DNA from: Ornithorhynchus anatinus
Taxonomy: Eukaryota; Chordata; Mammalia; Monotremata; Ornithorhynchidae
Direction of reading: 5' to 3'
Assembly: GCF_004115215.2 (NCBI RefSeq)
Contig: NW_024396730.1
Coordinates: 186,001-250,000 of the forward strand
DNA: 64,000 bases
This document shows, piece after piece, positions 8,312 to 19,945 of this stretch. Position 1 is the first letter of the stretch; the number at the start of each line of letters is the position of its first letter. A program made the translations under genes and the position numbers. The notes under the pieces were generated by a model. That model was not told the origin of the DNA, did not search any database, and saw nothing but the letters and a program-made list of their open reading frames with translations.

Positions 8312-10807
8312 ACTCCCCTGGACTGAAACCCCTCCTATGATCACTAGAACCACTCCTCAAAGCGACCTTCAGTCCGTTCAGGTAGCCAACCGGAGCTGTG
8401 GGCCACTTCCACACTATCCCTCCTACCCCTTCCGTCTCTTTCCCCTCCTTTGAAGCCCATATTACTCTCCTCTACTACCTCCTCCAGATTCTTGTAGCTG
8501 TCATCTACTACCCCCGTGGTCCCACCTCCAACTTCTTTAATCACCTTGACCCCTTTCTCACCTTCCTTCTCTCCTTCTCTCTACCCACTCCGATCTTTGG
8601 AGACTTCAACATCCACATGGATGTACCCGGTGACCCCTCTGCCACCTGCCTGCTATCACTCCTCGACGCTGCCAACCTCCTGCTCCACCACACCTTGCCC
8701 ACTTACCAACCTGGTCACACCCTCGATCCATCATCTCTCACTGCTGCACTATCTCCACCATCATCAACTCTGGAATTCGTCTCTCGAACCATAACCTTCT
8801 CACCTGCCTCCTCTCTCACACTCCCTCCCCCTGCAAATTGGTATTACTCCCCCACAGACATCTCTGCTCTCTTGACCCCATGCGTCTCTCCCAAAGCATC
8901 TCACCCCACCTTGCCTCCATAGCCTCTCTTCCTACTCTCGATGATCAGGTTACCACTCTCAAATCTACCCTCTCTACTCATCTCTACTCACTCAATCCCC
9001 TTTCCCTCCACTGCTCTCGCTCTACTAAACTGCAGCCCTAGATCACTGCCGCTGTCCACCTCCTTCACTCTTATGCTCGAGCTGCTGAGCGCTGCTTACG
9101 AAAGTCTAAGCAACAAGCCAACCTTATTCACTTCAAATTTATCCTTTCCCGCCTTAACTCTGCCCTCTCCTCTGCCAGGCAAAACTATTTTTCTTCCCTC
9201 ATTGACGTCCATGCCCCTCACCCCCGCCAATTGTTCTGGACTTATAACTCTCTCCTCAGGCTCCCTGTTGCTCCCTCTCCCCCATCCCTCACCCCCAAAG
9301 AACTGACCACCTACTTCACTACAAAAATTAACACTATCAGGTCTGAGCTCCCCAAAGTCAACACTCCCCCTTCTCCATCCCCTCCAACTCCCAACCCTAT
9401 CCCCTACTTTCCCATCCTTCCCTGCAGTATCCTCAGAGGAGATCTCCTCTCTCCTTATAAGTGCCACCCCCTCCACCTGTGTTTCGTACCCCATTCCTGC
9501 TCACCTTATAAAAACTATCACCCCTTCCCTCCTCCCCTCCTTAGCTTCTATCTTTAACCACTCACTCTCCAATGGCTTCTTCCTCTCTGCCTTCAAACAT
9601 GCCCATGTCTCCCCCATCCTAAAAATACCCTCTCTCGACCCCACTTCCCCTTCCAGTTATCATCCTATCTCCCTCTTACCCTTCCTTTCCAAACTCCTAG
9701 AATAAGTCATCTGCACTCACTGCTTTGAATTCTTCAACTCCAACTCTCTCCTGAACCCCCTCCAATCTGGCTTCTGTCCCTGCCACTCCCCCAAAGCTGC
9801 CCTCTCAAAGGTCACCCATGACCTCCTTCTTGCCAAATCCAATGGCTCCTACTCTATCCTAGTCCTCCTCGACCTCTCAGGTGCCTTTGATTCTGTCGAC
9901 CATCCCCTTCTCCTCCTCACTTTATCTCACCATGGCTTCACGGACTCCATCCTCTCCTGGTTCTCCTTTTATCATTCTGGCCATTCTTTCTCAGTCTCCT
10001 TCGTGGGCTCCTCCTCTCACTCCCATCCACTAACTGTAGAGGTTCCTCAAGGGTCAGTTCTTGGCCCTGTTCTGTTCTCCATCTATACTCACTCCCTTGT
10101 TGAACTCATTCGCTCCCACAGCTTCAACTATCATCTCTATGCAGATGACACCTAAATCTATATCTCCTCCCCCACTCTTTCCTCCTCCCTCCAGGCTGGT
10201 ATCTCCTCCTGCCTCTACGACAGCTCCACCTGGATGTTTGCCCGCCACCTAAAACTCAACATGTCTAAAACTGAGCTCCTTATCTTCCCTCCCAAACCCT
10301 GTCCTCTCCCTGACTTCCGTCACTGTGGACGGCACGACTATCCTTCCCGTCTCACAGGCCCGCAACCTTGGTGTCATCTTTGACTCAGGTCTCTTCATTC
10401 ACCCCATACATCCAATCCATCAGCAACACCTGTCGGTCTCACCTTTACAATATCGCCAAGATCTGCCCTTTCTTCTCCATCCACACGACCATTCTGCTGG
10501 TACAAACTCTCATAATGTCCCGACTGGATTATTGTGTCAGCTTCCTCTCAGATCTCCCTTCCTCCTGTCTCTCCCCACTCCAGTCTATTCTTCATTCCGC
10601 TGCCCGGATCATCTTCCTACAGAAACGCTGTGGGCAGGTCGCTCTCCTCTTCAAAAACCTCCAGTGGCTGCCTATCAACCTTCACATGAAATGAAAAGCA
10701 TCTCATCATCTCTCATCGCTGCACTATCTCCACCCTCACCAACTACTTTGTACTACCTAGTGGTAGGTACAAGCCTACCACTCCCTATTACTGGTGTTGG
10801 GAAAAAA

Positions 10808-10980
10808 AGGAAGGAAGGAAGGAAGGAAGGAAGGAAGGAAGGAAGGAAGGAAGGAAGGAAGGAAGGAAGGAAGGAAGGAAGGAAGGAAGGAAGGAAGGAA
10901 GGAAGGAAGGAAGGAAGGAAGGAAGGAAGGAAGGAAGGAAGGAAGGAAGGAAGGAAGGAAGGAAGGAAGGAAGGAAGGAA
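10808..10980 (+). repeat. (GGAA)n microsatellite, about 43 units, uninterrupted
   Basis: A 173-base perfect tetranucleotide run inside the L2, following GGTGTTGGGAAAAAAAGG. Its purity suggests recent expansion and length polymorphism. The Arg-Lys-Glu-Gly frames it opens are artefacts. Confidence 0.97.
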
Positions 10981-11096
10981 AGACACAGAATGGTGAAGTG
11001 ACTTGCTCAGTGTCACACTCCAGACAAGAGAGAGAACCGGGATTAAATGTCCTCTGATTCCCAGAACTGTGTTCTTTCCACTAGACCATGCTGCTT
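10981..11096 (-). mobile_element. Mon-1 head half after the GGAA array
   Basis: GTGAAGTGACTTGCTCAGTG to ACTAGACCATGCTGCTTC; the GGAA run has replaced the rest. Confidence 0.8.
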
Positions 11097-11894
11097 CAAA
11101 GTACTCATTGAGCAGAGCTCTCACTCTCCTCCTACCTCACCTCCCTTCTCTCTTTCTACTGCCCACCCCATACACTCTGCTCCTCTGTCGCTCACCTCCT
11201 CACTGACCTCCGTTCACGCCTATCCCACCGTCGACCCCTGGCCCACGTCCTACCGCTGTCCTAGAATGCCCTCGCTCCTCAAGTCCGCCAAACTAACTCT
11301 CTTCCCCTCTTCAAAGCCCTACTGAGAGTTTACCTCTTCCAAGATGCCTTCCCAGACTGAGCTCTCCTTTACCTCTGTCCCCCCTTCTCTTCCCTCCTCC
11401 CACCCTCTGCTCTTCCCCCTTCCCCTCCCCTCAGCACTGTGCTCATCTGTATATATTATTTGTATATATTATTTATTACCCAATTTATTTTGTTAATGAG
11501 GTGTACATCCCCTTGATTCTATTTATCTTGATGATGTTGTCTTGTTTTTGTTTTGTTCTGTTTTGCTTTGCTGTCTGTCTCTCCTGTTTAGACTGTGAGC
11601 CTGTAACTGGGCAGGGATTGTTTCTAACTGTTGCCGAATTGTACATTCCAAGCACTTAGTACAGTGCTCTGCACATAGTAAGCGCTCAATAAATACTATT
11701 GAATGAATGAATGAATGAATGAATGAATTGTGTTCCCCAGCTCCCCCTCTGACCAGGGCCATGGGACTTTGTGTTCCCTAGTACCCCCCCATAAAAGTGA
11801 CCATCTTTGGGGAGCCCTCACTCCCTTCGTCCCTGCATTCCAACTGGATGTGACTGATTCCCCCACTCCCTTCCTCGGGTAACAGTGCCTTTGT

Positions 11895-12178
11895 TAATAA
11901 TAATAGCAATGCTGGCATTTGTTAAGCACTTACTATGTGCCAGACACTGTTCTAAGCACTGGGGTAGATACAAGGTAATCAGGTTGTCCCACTTAGAGCT
12001 CACAGTCTAATCCCCATTTTACAGGTTGGGCAACTGAGACATGGAGAAGTTAAGTGACTTGTCCAAAGTCACACAGCTGATAAGTGGAGGAGCCGGGATT
12101 AGAACCCACGACCTCTGACTCCCAAGCATTCTGCATACAGTTAGTGCTCAATAAATGCCATTTACTGATTGATGGGCC
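11895..12178 (-). mobile_element. Mon-1 joined to a short L2 end
   Basis: 11895-12126 is Mon-1 (minus, head trimmed); 12127-12178 is a plus-strand L2 terminus (AGTGCTCAATAAATGCCATT). Confidence 0.8.
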
Positions 12179-12224
12179 TTATCCTCATTGTTTTGCCATT
12201 CTAGCTCACTGTGGGCAGCGACAC

Positions 12225-12582
12225 TGTCTTATCTTATGCTGTCGAGTCTTCTTCGACCTGCAGCGACACCATAGACAAATGTAACCTAGATCACCCCACC
12301 TCAATCTGCAATCATTCTGGTAGTGCATCCATAGAGTTTTCTTGGTCAAAATACGGAAGTGGTTTACCATCGCGTCCTTCCATGCAATAAACTTGAGTTT
12401 TCTCCGTTGATTCTCCTCCAGCCCCACACGGGGTACTTTTGACTTGTAGCAGATTCCCTTCCACTTGCTAGCCACTGCCCAAGCTAGGAATGGGATAGAT
12501 ACACCTCCGCCTATCTCTTCCTCCTGTAGTCAAGACTTGTAGAGTACTGGGAACTCTCCAGGTGTGACCCTGAGAAGCCTTG
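12225..12582 (-). mobile_element. RTE/BovB-like LINE 3' end (copy 2)
   Basis: Collinear with the copies at 7.2, 44.7 and 62.9 kb; starts CTGTCTTATCTTATGCTGTC and ends CTCTCCAGGTGTGACCCTGA. It sits between L2 pieces. The duplication is unclear because the tail itself is TGTCTTAT-rich. Confidence 0.6.
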
Positions 12583-12772
12583 TTACATTACACTTGTCTT
12601 ATTTATATCAATGTCTGTCTCCCCTCCAGACTGTAAGCTCATAGTGGGTGGCGATCACATCTCCCAACGCTGTTGTACTGTACTTTCCCAAGCCCTTTGT
12701 ACAGTGCTCTGCACATGATAAACATTCAAAAAATCAAAATAAAAAATTAATAAATATATAAGTGAATGAATT
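12583..12772 (+). mobile_element. L2 3' UTR
   Basis: CTTATTTATATCAATGTCTG to an A-rich tail AAAATCAAAATAAAAAATTA, unusual for L2. Confidence 0.8.
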
Positions 12773-12783
12773 AAGCATTCAAA

Positions 12784-13086
12784 AGAAGAAGCATAGCCTA
12801 GTGGGAAGAGCACAGGCCCGGGGGACAGAGGACTTGGGTTCTAATTCCACCTCCACCATTTGTTTGCTGGGTGATCTTAGGCAAGTCACTTCACATCTCT
12901 GTGCCTCAGGTACTTCATCTGTAAAATGGGGATTAAGGCTGTGAGCCCCATGTGGGAAATGGACTAAGTCCAACCTGATTAGCTTGTATCTACCCCATTG
13001 CTTATTTCGGTACCTGATGCATAGTTAGCACTTAACTATAGTAAGCGCAGCACAGTAAGCACTTATCAAATACCATTAAAAGAAAC
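12784..13086 (+). mobile_element. Mon-1 SINE with internal tail duplication
   Basis: GAAGAAGCATAGCCTAGTGG head. The tail is duplicated: GTTAGCACTTAACTATAGTA, then CACAGTAAGCACTTATCAAA. Upstream flank of duplication copy A. Confidence 0.83.
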
Positions 13087-13924
13087 CTATCAGCTCCCTG
13101 CAATATTAAGCAAAGATAATGTGAGAAACTCGGGTTGAGCAGGCAAAAACGGAGTACAGGAATGGATTCAAATAATTGATGAGGAAATGTGTTTTGATAA
13201 ACTGTGGATCAAACCCAAATTCCCTCTCATGCACAAACTGTTCAAACCACTTATGTTGCTTTTTTTCATTTTCCACATCGAATCGTACAGTCATGGAACT
13301 GGAAGGGAGAATTTCTACTCAGAAAATCCATCACTATACTAACCGCTTGGGAAAGTATGATTCCATAGAGTTGGTAAACTTTGTCCATAAGGGGCTTAGT
13401 GTCTATAGAGGGAAGTCGACCTTAAAATGGAACAGGGATATGGGAAATCGAAGGGTATAAGGGTTTGAACATGAGCGTTGTAGGGCTGAGGTGAGTGCTT
13501 CGATCTGTCTCCATTTCCTCTCCTCCAAATCTCTCCTTGAGCCCCTGCAATCTGGTTGGTTTCCAACCCCTTCACTCCACAAAAACAGCCCTCTCTATAA
13601 AGTCACCAGTGACCTTCTCCACAGATCTGTCAGCCCCTATTCCAGCCTAATCCTTCTCGAACTCTCAATTATCAACCGCCCCTTTCTCCTGGAAACATTA
13701 CCCAACCTTGGCTTCACTGACACCATCCTCTCCTGTTATCCTCCTATCTCTCTGGCTGCTCATTCTCAGTCTCTTTCACGGACCCCTTTTTGGTCTCCCA
13801 TCATCTGATAGTGGGGGGGGGGGTCCCTCTAAGCTCATTTCTGGGTCCCTTTCTATTTTCTGTCTAAACCTACTCCTCTGGAGAATTCATTCACTCCCAA
13901 GACTTCAACTACCATCTTTACACA
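13087..13924 (+). repeat. segmental duplication, copy A
   Basis: Collinear, same orientation, with 32639-33502. Shared landmarks: AATATTAAGCAAAGA..TGTGAGAAACTC, CATGCACAAACTGTTCAAACC, GTCATGGAACTGGAAGGGAG, GGACATGAGCGTTG-type sequence, then an L2 RT fragment from about 13490. This copy has lost most of the L2 3' scrap that copy B retains (around 13320), has a run of ten or so Gs at 13815-13824, and stops at the L2 YADD region. Confidence 0.9.
13490..13924 (+). mobile_element. L2 RT fragment inside duplication copy A
   Basis: Translates in pieces to SSKSLLEPLQSGWFPTPSL, LPNLGFTDTIL and GEFIHSQDFNYHLYT, the RT region of L2. It ends abruptly at the position of YADD, with a Mon-1 tail next. Confidence 0.85.
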
Positions 13925-13932
13925 TTGGGACG

Positions 13933-14026
13933 TAGACTGTATCCCACGTCATTATCTGGTATCTACCCCAGCACTCAGTACAGTGTTTGCCACAGAGTAA
14001 GTGCTTAACAGCTGCCATTTTTTTAA
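13933..14026 (+). mobile_element. Mon-1 tail
   Basis: TATCTACCCCAGCACTCAGT to TGCTTAACAGCTGCCATT. Confidence 0.75.
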
Positions 14027-14091
14027 GTCACTCAGAAAGGATAAAGAGACTGCATTTTGGAAGTGGAATTTGCTTTGAAAACTGCCTGGGA

Positions 14092-14092
<1 letters not shown>

Positions 14093-14130
<38 letters not shown>
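14093..14130 (+). repeat. (AC)19 microsatellite
   Basis: 38 uninterrupted bases. Confidence 0.97.
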
Positions 14131-14132
<2 letters not shown>

Positions 14133-14319
14133 TCCGGTGAGGAATATCTGGAAAATCATTTCAACAATAGCAGATTCCAGTCCAAGGACTTTATTCTCAC
14201 TCAAGTCCTAGAAGGACACAGCACAAGTCCCCATGTCTGGACACCGAGTACTTGATGCCTGCAGATCTGAGCTGCTTTCATTGCTTTGCTGATTTACATA
14301 TTCCCTCCCACAGAATCAC

Positions 14320-14537
14320 ACTTGCCTGCTATGTGGCCTTGGGTAAGTGACTTCAGCTTCTCTGTGCTTTGGTTACCTCATCAGAAAAATGGGAATTAAG
14401 ACTGGGAGCCCCATGCAGGACAGGGACTGTGTCCAACCTGATTTGCTTGTATCCACCCCAGCGTTAAGCACAGAGCCTGGCACATAGCGCTTAAATACCT
14501 CAATTATGAGTTTTATTCTTATTATTATCATTATTGT
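14320..14537 (+). mobile_element. Mon-1, head missing
   Basis: Starts in the body at CTTGCCTGCTATGTGGCC; ATT-rich tail. Confidence 0.82.
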
Positions 14538-14705
14538 TCCCCCAGCCTCCTCTCCAAACGAGCAGTTCTTCAGAACCCATATTTTGACATTAAACAACAA
14601 AGCTATACATACCACTGATTGGAAGCCCTAACCAGAAGCTACTTTTCTAATCAGAATGTACCCATCTTCCTCTGACCCTCTCTCCTATCTTCTGAGTGCC
14701 TCATC

Positions 14706-14883
14706 TTATTTGTATTAATGTCTCATTTATGTTAATGTCTGTCTCCCCCTCTAGACGGTAAACTCGTTGTGGGCTGGGAACGTGTGTTATATTGTTGTGT
14801 TTTACTCTCCTAAGTGCTTAGTCCAGTGTTTGGCGCACAGCAAGTGCTCAGTAAATACGATTGACTGACTGGCTGACTGATTC
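14706..14883 (+). mobile_element. L2 3' end, TTGA-tail subfamily
   Basis: TGTCTGTCTCCCCCTCTAGA to GATTGACTGACTGGCTGACT. Confidence 0.85.
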
Positions 14884-14934
14884 CCAGTCTGAGAGCTTCT
14901 CCCCCTCCACAGTGCTTCATTTTTTATGGCATTT

Positions 14935-15198
14935 GGTAGCGGTAATCATAATTGTGATAATTGTTAAGTGCTTACTGTATGCCAGGCACTGTGCTAAACG
15001 CTGGGATAGACACAAGGTACTCAGGCAGGACACCATCCTTGTCCCACATGGGGTTTCCTGTCTTGAGTAGGAGGTTACAGATGCAATAACCAAGACACAG
15101 AGAAGTCAACTGTCTTGTCCGAGGTCCCACAGCAGACAAAATGGCAGAGCCGGCATTGCATCCCAGGTCCTCTGACTCCCAGGCCGGGGATCTTTCCC
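14935..15198 (-). mobile_element. Mon-1 SINE
   Basis: TGCTTACTGTATGCCAGGCA to CCCAGGCCGGGGATCTTTCC; an L2 begins directly after. Confidence 0.82.
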
Positions 15199-16292
15199 AT
15201 TCAATAGTATTTATTGAGTGCTTACTATGTGCAGAGCACTGTACTAAGCGCTTGGAATGAACAAGGCGGCAACAGATAGAGACAGTCCCTGCCGTTTGAC
15301 GGGCTTACAGTCTAATCGGGGGAGACGGACAGACGAGAACAATGGCAATAAATAGAGTCAAGGGGAAGAACATCTCGTAAAAACAATGGCAACTAAATAG
15401 AATCGAGGCGATGTACATTTCATTAACAAAATAAATAGGGTAATGAAAATATATACAGTTGAGCAGACGAGTACAGTGCTGAGGGGATGGGAAGGGAGAG
15501 GGGGAGGAGCAGAGGGAAATGGGGGGAAAAGAGGGTTAAGCTGTGGAGAGGTGAAGGGGGGGTGGTAGAGGGAGTAGAGGGAGAAGAGGAGCTCAGTCTG
15601 GGAAGGCCTCTTGGAGGAGGTGAGTTTTAAGTAGGGTTTGGAAGAGGGGAAGAGAATCAGTTTGGCGGAGGTGAGGAGGGAGGGCGTTCCAGGACCGCGG
15701 GAGGATGTGGCCCAGGGGTCGACGGCGGGATAGGCGAGACCGAGGGACGGTGAGGAGGTGGGCGGCAGAGGAGTGGAGCGTGCGGGGTGGACGGTAGAAA
15801 GAGAGAAGGGAGGAGAGGTAGGAAGGGGCAAGGTGATGTAGAGCCTTGAAGCCTAGAGTGAGGAGTTTTTGTTTGGAGCGGAAGTTGATAGGCAACCACT
15901 GGAGTTGTTTAAGAAGGGGAGTGGCATGCCCAGATCGTTTCTGCAGGAAGATGAGCCGGGCAGCGGAGTGAAGAATACACTGGAGCGGGGTGAGAGAGGA
16001 GGAAGGGAGATCAGAGAGAAGGCTGACACAGTAGTCTAGCCGGGATATAACGAGAGCCCGTAGCAGTAAGGTAGACGCTTGGGTGGAGAGGGAAGGGCGG
16101 ATTTTGGCGATATTGTAAAGGTGAAACCGGCAGGTCTCGGTAGCGGATAGGATGTGTGGGTGAACGAGAGAGACGAGTCAAGGATGACACCGAGATTGCG
16201 GGCCTGAGAGACGGGAAGGATGGTCGTGCCATCCACGGTGATAGGGAAGTCTGGGAGAGGACTGGGTTTGGGAGGGAAGATGAGGAGCTCAG
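15199..16292 (-). mobile_element. L2 LINE, 5'-truncated
   Basis: On the minus strand: [10 protein letters not shown]-region start, [25 protein letters not shown] (16036-16236), [16 protein letters not shown]-type sequence, then [29 protein letters not shown] (15593-15895) ending KTHLLQEAFPD and the 3' UTR. TGAA-type subfamily. Confidence 0.9.
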
Positions 16293-16795
16293 TCCCCTAA
16301 ATCATGCTTCGTCCTTGATTATTCCCAGAGACTCAAACAGATCAGATCAGTACTCAGGGTTGGAACAGATCCTTCTGGAGTCCTAGGAAAAATTGCTCCC
16401 TCAGATGGAGACCACTACCTCAGTTTTGAATTCGTAAAGCACCCAGACTCCTACAGCCCAGAATGCCGTGTTCTCTCTAGCTCATGGAGGAGGCTTTCTC
16501 TCTTCTTCTTTCCCTCCTTAGCCAGGCTCAGAGCCATAAAGGAAAAGTCACTCACCAGACTGGTCATGACAGCCTGATACAGACCAGGTCATTGCAATCT
16601 CAAGGTGTTTACCCAAGGGGGCAGCTTTTAATAGGGAAGGATTTCATGGGCTCATCTTTAACCAGGGCCGTGAGTACCTTGTCACCTGAAGGAGGCTGAC
16701 ACCATTGGGTGGGAATAGAGAGTGAAGAGGACCTGATAAGCTACTCGTGTCCTCATGGCACTGCAACACAGAGTGCAGCTGAGTCCATCATTTGA
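16293..16795. other. no recognisable gene or repeat
   Basis: About 500 bases of unique-looking sequence; the open frames on both strands are short and unlike any family I know. Confidence 0.45.
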
Positions 16796-16850
16796 GCAAT
16801 CAATCGTATTTATTGAGTACTTACTATGTACAGAGTGCTGTACTAAACTG
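16796..16850 (-). mobile_element. L2 terminus
   Basis: CAATCAATCGTATTTATTGA to TGCTGTACTAAACTG. Confidence 0.75.
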
Positions 16851-17124
16851 TTCTCTAAACTCTGGGACCTTACTGACAGTGGGGGGCTGGGTCTGGGGGA
16901 CAGGTGGATGAGGGGCATCCCTCTCCTGTCTGTCAGTCTTGTCTGGCACAGTTCATTTGTGCCCAGAGGTAGGTGGAGGAAGGGAATCACCTCAGAAAGT
17001 TATACCGGCCCATCGGGAAATGAGAGGAGCATTCTGTGCCCTGGACATCTCTTGTCTGTCAGGTACCCTCTTCCACTATTGGTTTACACTGAATTCCTTC
17101 CCTATTAAAATCTGCCACCTTGAA

Positions 17125-17380
17125 TCTTAATAAGGCTAGGAAGGTGGGGAGAGTAGTGGTCTAGCCTTGACGGGAGAGGAGGGTGTTCCAGCCCAGGAAG
17201 AAGAGGTGGGAAAGGGGGCGGCAGTGAGATAGGTGAAATCGGGGCACAGTGAGCAAGCTGGTGCTAGAGGAGTAAAGTGTGAGGCCTGGTTTGTTGTAGG
17301 AGATCAGTGAGGGAAAGTGGGAGGGAGCGAGCTAAATGAGTGCTTTAAAGCCAGCAGTAAGGAGTTTCTGTTTGATGTAG
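17125..17380 (-). mobile_element. L2 coding 3' fragment, diverged
   Basis: GTGAGATAGGTGAAATCGGG and ATGAGTGCTTTAAAGCCAGC match the [10 protein letters not shown]-to-GFKALH region of the other minus-strand L2s. Confidence 0.7.
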
Positions 17381-17439
17381 AATGAATTTTCTATTGTTGA
17401 TAAAAGGATGAATGGTTAGTGATGGCTTTCACCCATTCA

Positions 17440-17540
17440 TTCTCTCTAAATGTAAGCTCCTTGTGGATAAGTACCGTATCTACAGACACTCTTTCATTGT
17501 ACTCTCCCAGGTGTTCAGTACAATGCTGTAGCATACAAGC
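17440..17540 (+). mobile_element. L2 3' end
   Basis: CTCTCTAAATGTAAGCTCCT to GTTCAGTACAATGCTG. Confidence 0.7.
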
Positions 17541-17599
17541 TACCTGCCTCCCTTCCCATCTGAGATCACTGTGGATCCTCAACCCAGTCCACTGTACTC

Positions 17600-17745
17600 C
17601 AACTCAGAGTTGGTGAGGGCAGAGACTGTACTATGATGAGGGATGGAGAGATCGAATGTGTGCCCAAGTAGGGGAGTGAGCGATAAGGGCTAGAGCAGGA
17701 GGTTGGTGGAGTTGAGAGTGTGAAGAAGCGGGCAGTGGGTAGGTT
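17600..17745 (-). mobile_element. L2 endonuclease-region fragment
   Basis: The reverse complement reads ..CAACTCCACCAACCTCCTGC.. and ..ACACATTCGATCTC, matching the endonuclease end of the L2 at 59.9 kb. Confidence 0.65.
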
Positions 17746-17860
17746 GTCAGGAACAATCACTTGGATGTTGAAATCCTACACATTGCAGATGCCTGGCAGA
17801 GCCAGTAGTAGAGCCAGTAGACTCCCTGGCCCATGCTCTTTTTCATAGGTCTGTCTGGTT

Positions 17861-18322
17861 CTCAAGATATAAGATAAATGGGCTGGATTCAGTCCCTCTT
17901 CCACATGGAGCTCACAGTCTAAAGGGGAGGGAGAATGAATATTGAATTCCCATTTTATAGATGAGGAAACTGAGATACGGCAAAGCAAAGTGATTTGCCC
18001 AAGGTCGCACATCTGACAAGTGGTGAAGCCAGAATAGCAAACAGGTCCTCCGCATCCCAGGCCCATGCTCTTTCCACTAGGTCACGCTGCTTCTCAAGAT
18101 ATAAGATAAATAGGCCAGCTTTAGGGCCTGGTTCCACTTAGAGCTCCCAATCTGAAGGGATGGGAGAAAAGGCATTGAATTCTCATTTTACAGATGAGGA
18201 AACTGAGGCACAGAGGAAAAGAAGTGACTTCCCCAAGTTCACTCAGCAAACAAGTGGAGGAGCTAGGATTAGAACCCAGATTCTCAGGCTCCCAGGCAAT
18301 TCCATTAGGCCATACTGCCCGA
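17861..18322 (-). repeat. tandemly duplicated Mon-1
   Basis: Two Mon-1 units in the same orientation (17861-18095, 18096-18322), each opening TTCTCAAGATATAAGATAAAT. The shared non-SINE motif shows tandem duplication with a period of about 228, not two insertions. Confidence 0.82.
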
Positions 18323-18562
18323 TAAGTCCCTCCATCAGAGTCCATGCAGAGGCTAGCAGGAATTGCCCACAGTGCTCCCTCTGTCCCAGACTGCCCTTTC
18401 CAGGTTGTCTGGATACCTGGGTGTTTTCAGCACAGCTGGATGAAGTTTTTCTGATCAGCAGGGAGAATTCCCATCGATGTAACTGAGGAAGAGCTGACTC
18501 AATTGTACTAAAATATTATGGAGGAGGTTTGATTCCTTCCTTTGGAAGCAGCAACTACCATC

Positions 18563-19090
18563 TCAGTCCTCTAGACTGTAAACTCAGGGTGGGCAGGGCA
18601 TGGGTCTACCAATGCTGTTTGTACTCTCCCAAGCACTTAGTCCAGTATTCTGCACACAGTGAACACATAATAATAACCTTTGACTAATTGCTCGATCGAT
18701 TCCCCTTCTAGACTGTAAGCCCCTTATGGTCTGGGAACATATAATAATAACGATGATGGTATTTGTTAAGCACTTACTATGTGCCAAGCACTGTTCTGAG
18801 CACTGGGGTAAATACAAGGGAATCAGGTTGTCCCACGTGGGGCTCACAGTCTTAGTCCCCATTATACAGATGAGGTAACTGAGGCCAGGATGAGTTAAGT
18901 GACTTGCCCAGAGTCACACAGCTGCCAAGTGGCAGAGCAGGGATTCGAACCCATAATCTCTGACTCTCAAGCCCGGGCTCTTTCCACTAAGCCATAGCTA
19001 TCAACTTGGTTATATTGTAGTCTCCCAAGTGTGTAGGTCAAGGCTTGGCACACAACACGTGCTCAATAAATACCATTGATCGATTGATTT
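18563..19090 (+). mobile_element. L2 3' ends, the second split by a Mon-1
   Basis: 18563-18700 is one L2 end. 18701-18739 starts another, which resumes at 19006 (AGCTATCAACTTGGTTATAT) after the Mon-1 and ends GATCGATTGATT. Confidence 0.82.
18740..19006 (-). mobile_element. Mon-1 nested in L2, young type
   Basis: Full length, with box B GGATTCGAACCC (reverse) and the short body TTGTCCCACGTGGGGCTCAC. Confidence 0.88.
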
Positions 19091-19226
19091 CTCTCTGTAG
19101 AATGTAAGCTCCTTACGGGGAGGGAGTATGTCTACACCTCTGTTATATTGTATTCACCCCAGCACTTAGTACAGTGGTCTGCATATGGTAAGTGTTCGAT
19201 AAATACAATCATTTGTCTGATTGATC
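19091..19226 (+). mobile_element. L2 3' end
   Basis: Starts right after the previous L2's TTGA tail: TCTCTCTGTAGAATGTAAGC. Confidence 0.82.
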
Positions 19227-19341
19227 TCAGCTGCAGCCATTACCCTTACTAAGCCCTGCTTTAGGTATTTAGGGACACAGGGCAACCTTGATATGGTGCT
19301 GTCCAAATTGGGACACCTGGTCATCTTCTCTGAGTGGGAAT

Positions 19342-19560
19342 TATCGTGGCCTAGCAGAAAGAGCCCGGGCCTGGGAGTCAGAGGATCTGCGTTCCAATCC
19401 CAGCTCTGCCAATTCCTTGCTGTGTGATCTCGGGCAAGTCACTTCATTTCTCTGTGCTACACTTTCCTCAGCTGTAGAAAGGGGACTCAATGCTTGTCCT
19501 CCTTCCGCCTTAGTTCTTATCCCACATGGAGTTCACAGGCGGTGTCCCACCTAATAGACA
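19342..19560 (+). mobile_element. Mon-1, aberrant 3' half
   Basis: Good head and body to GTGTGATCTCGGGCAAGTCA; the rest diverges, with TTATCCCACATGGAGTTCAC reading as reverse-type Mon-1 sequence. Confidence 0.7.
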
Positions 19561-19575
19561 TGCACTTGTTGTAGG

Positions 19576-19912
19576 GAGCAGTGTGGCCTAGGGGATACAG
19601 CGCAGGCCTTGGAAACAGAAGGACCTGTGTTCAAATCCCAGCTCTGCCACTTGTCAGCTGTATGACCTTGGGCAAGTCGCTTCATTTCTCTGTGCCTCAG
19701 TTAACTCATCAGTAAAATGGGGATTACGACTGTGAACTCCATTTGGGATGAAGACTGTGTCCAAACTGTATCTACCCTTCGCTTTAAGCTGTGTTTGACG
19801 CATAGTAACCTTGTAACAAATTCCATCATTATTATTATTATACTAGCGCTCAGGACAGAGTTTGACACAGAGGAAAGTGCTTCACAAATACCACAATTAT
19901 TATTACCAGTAT
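19576..19912 (+). mobile_element. Mon-1 plus an extra tail
   Basis: Complete Mon-1 to 19842, (ATT)n, then a second tail (ACTAGCGCTCAGGACAGAG) to 19912; 33 bases past the V1R stop. Confidence 0.83.
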
Positions 19913-19945
19913 TAGCAAGGGGAGGCAGCTTTCCTGGTACATACC

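Larger units (their letters stand above)
8312..11729 (+). mobile_element. L2 LINE, longest copy, decayed
   Basis: A 3.4-kb L2 carrying remnants of both enzyme domains. The apurinic-type endonuclease is seen at 8398-8800 (LVAVIYYPRG..., GDFNIHMD at about 8600). The reverse transcriptase runs from about 9560 to 10690: [20 protein letters not shown] at about 9870-9905, [16 protein letters not shown] at about 10045-10092, and YHLYADDT at about 10130-10152 with the catalytic YADD intact, followed by a stop. Multiple stops and frameshifts (for example after FLSKLLE and after YADDT) make it inactive. The C-terminal block resumes at about 11120 after a rearrangement that brought in a stray endonuclease-region piece (10697-10745), a GGAA array and a Mon-1 fragment. 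The 3' UTR ends in (GAAT)n at 11729. The subfamily has the TGAATGAA tail. Confidence 0.92.

Noticed and set aside
10753-11124. Arg-Lys-Glu-Gly and Phe-Leu-Pro-Ser repeat proteins on the two strands
   Set aside because: Pure translation of the GGAA tetranucleotide array.
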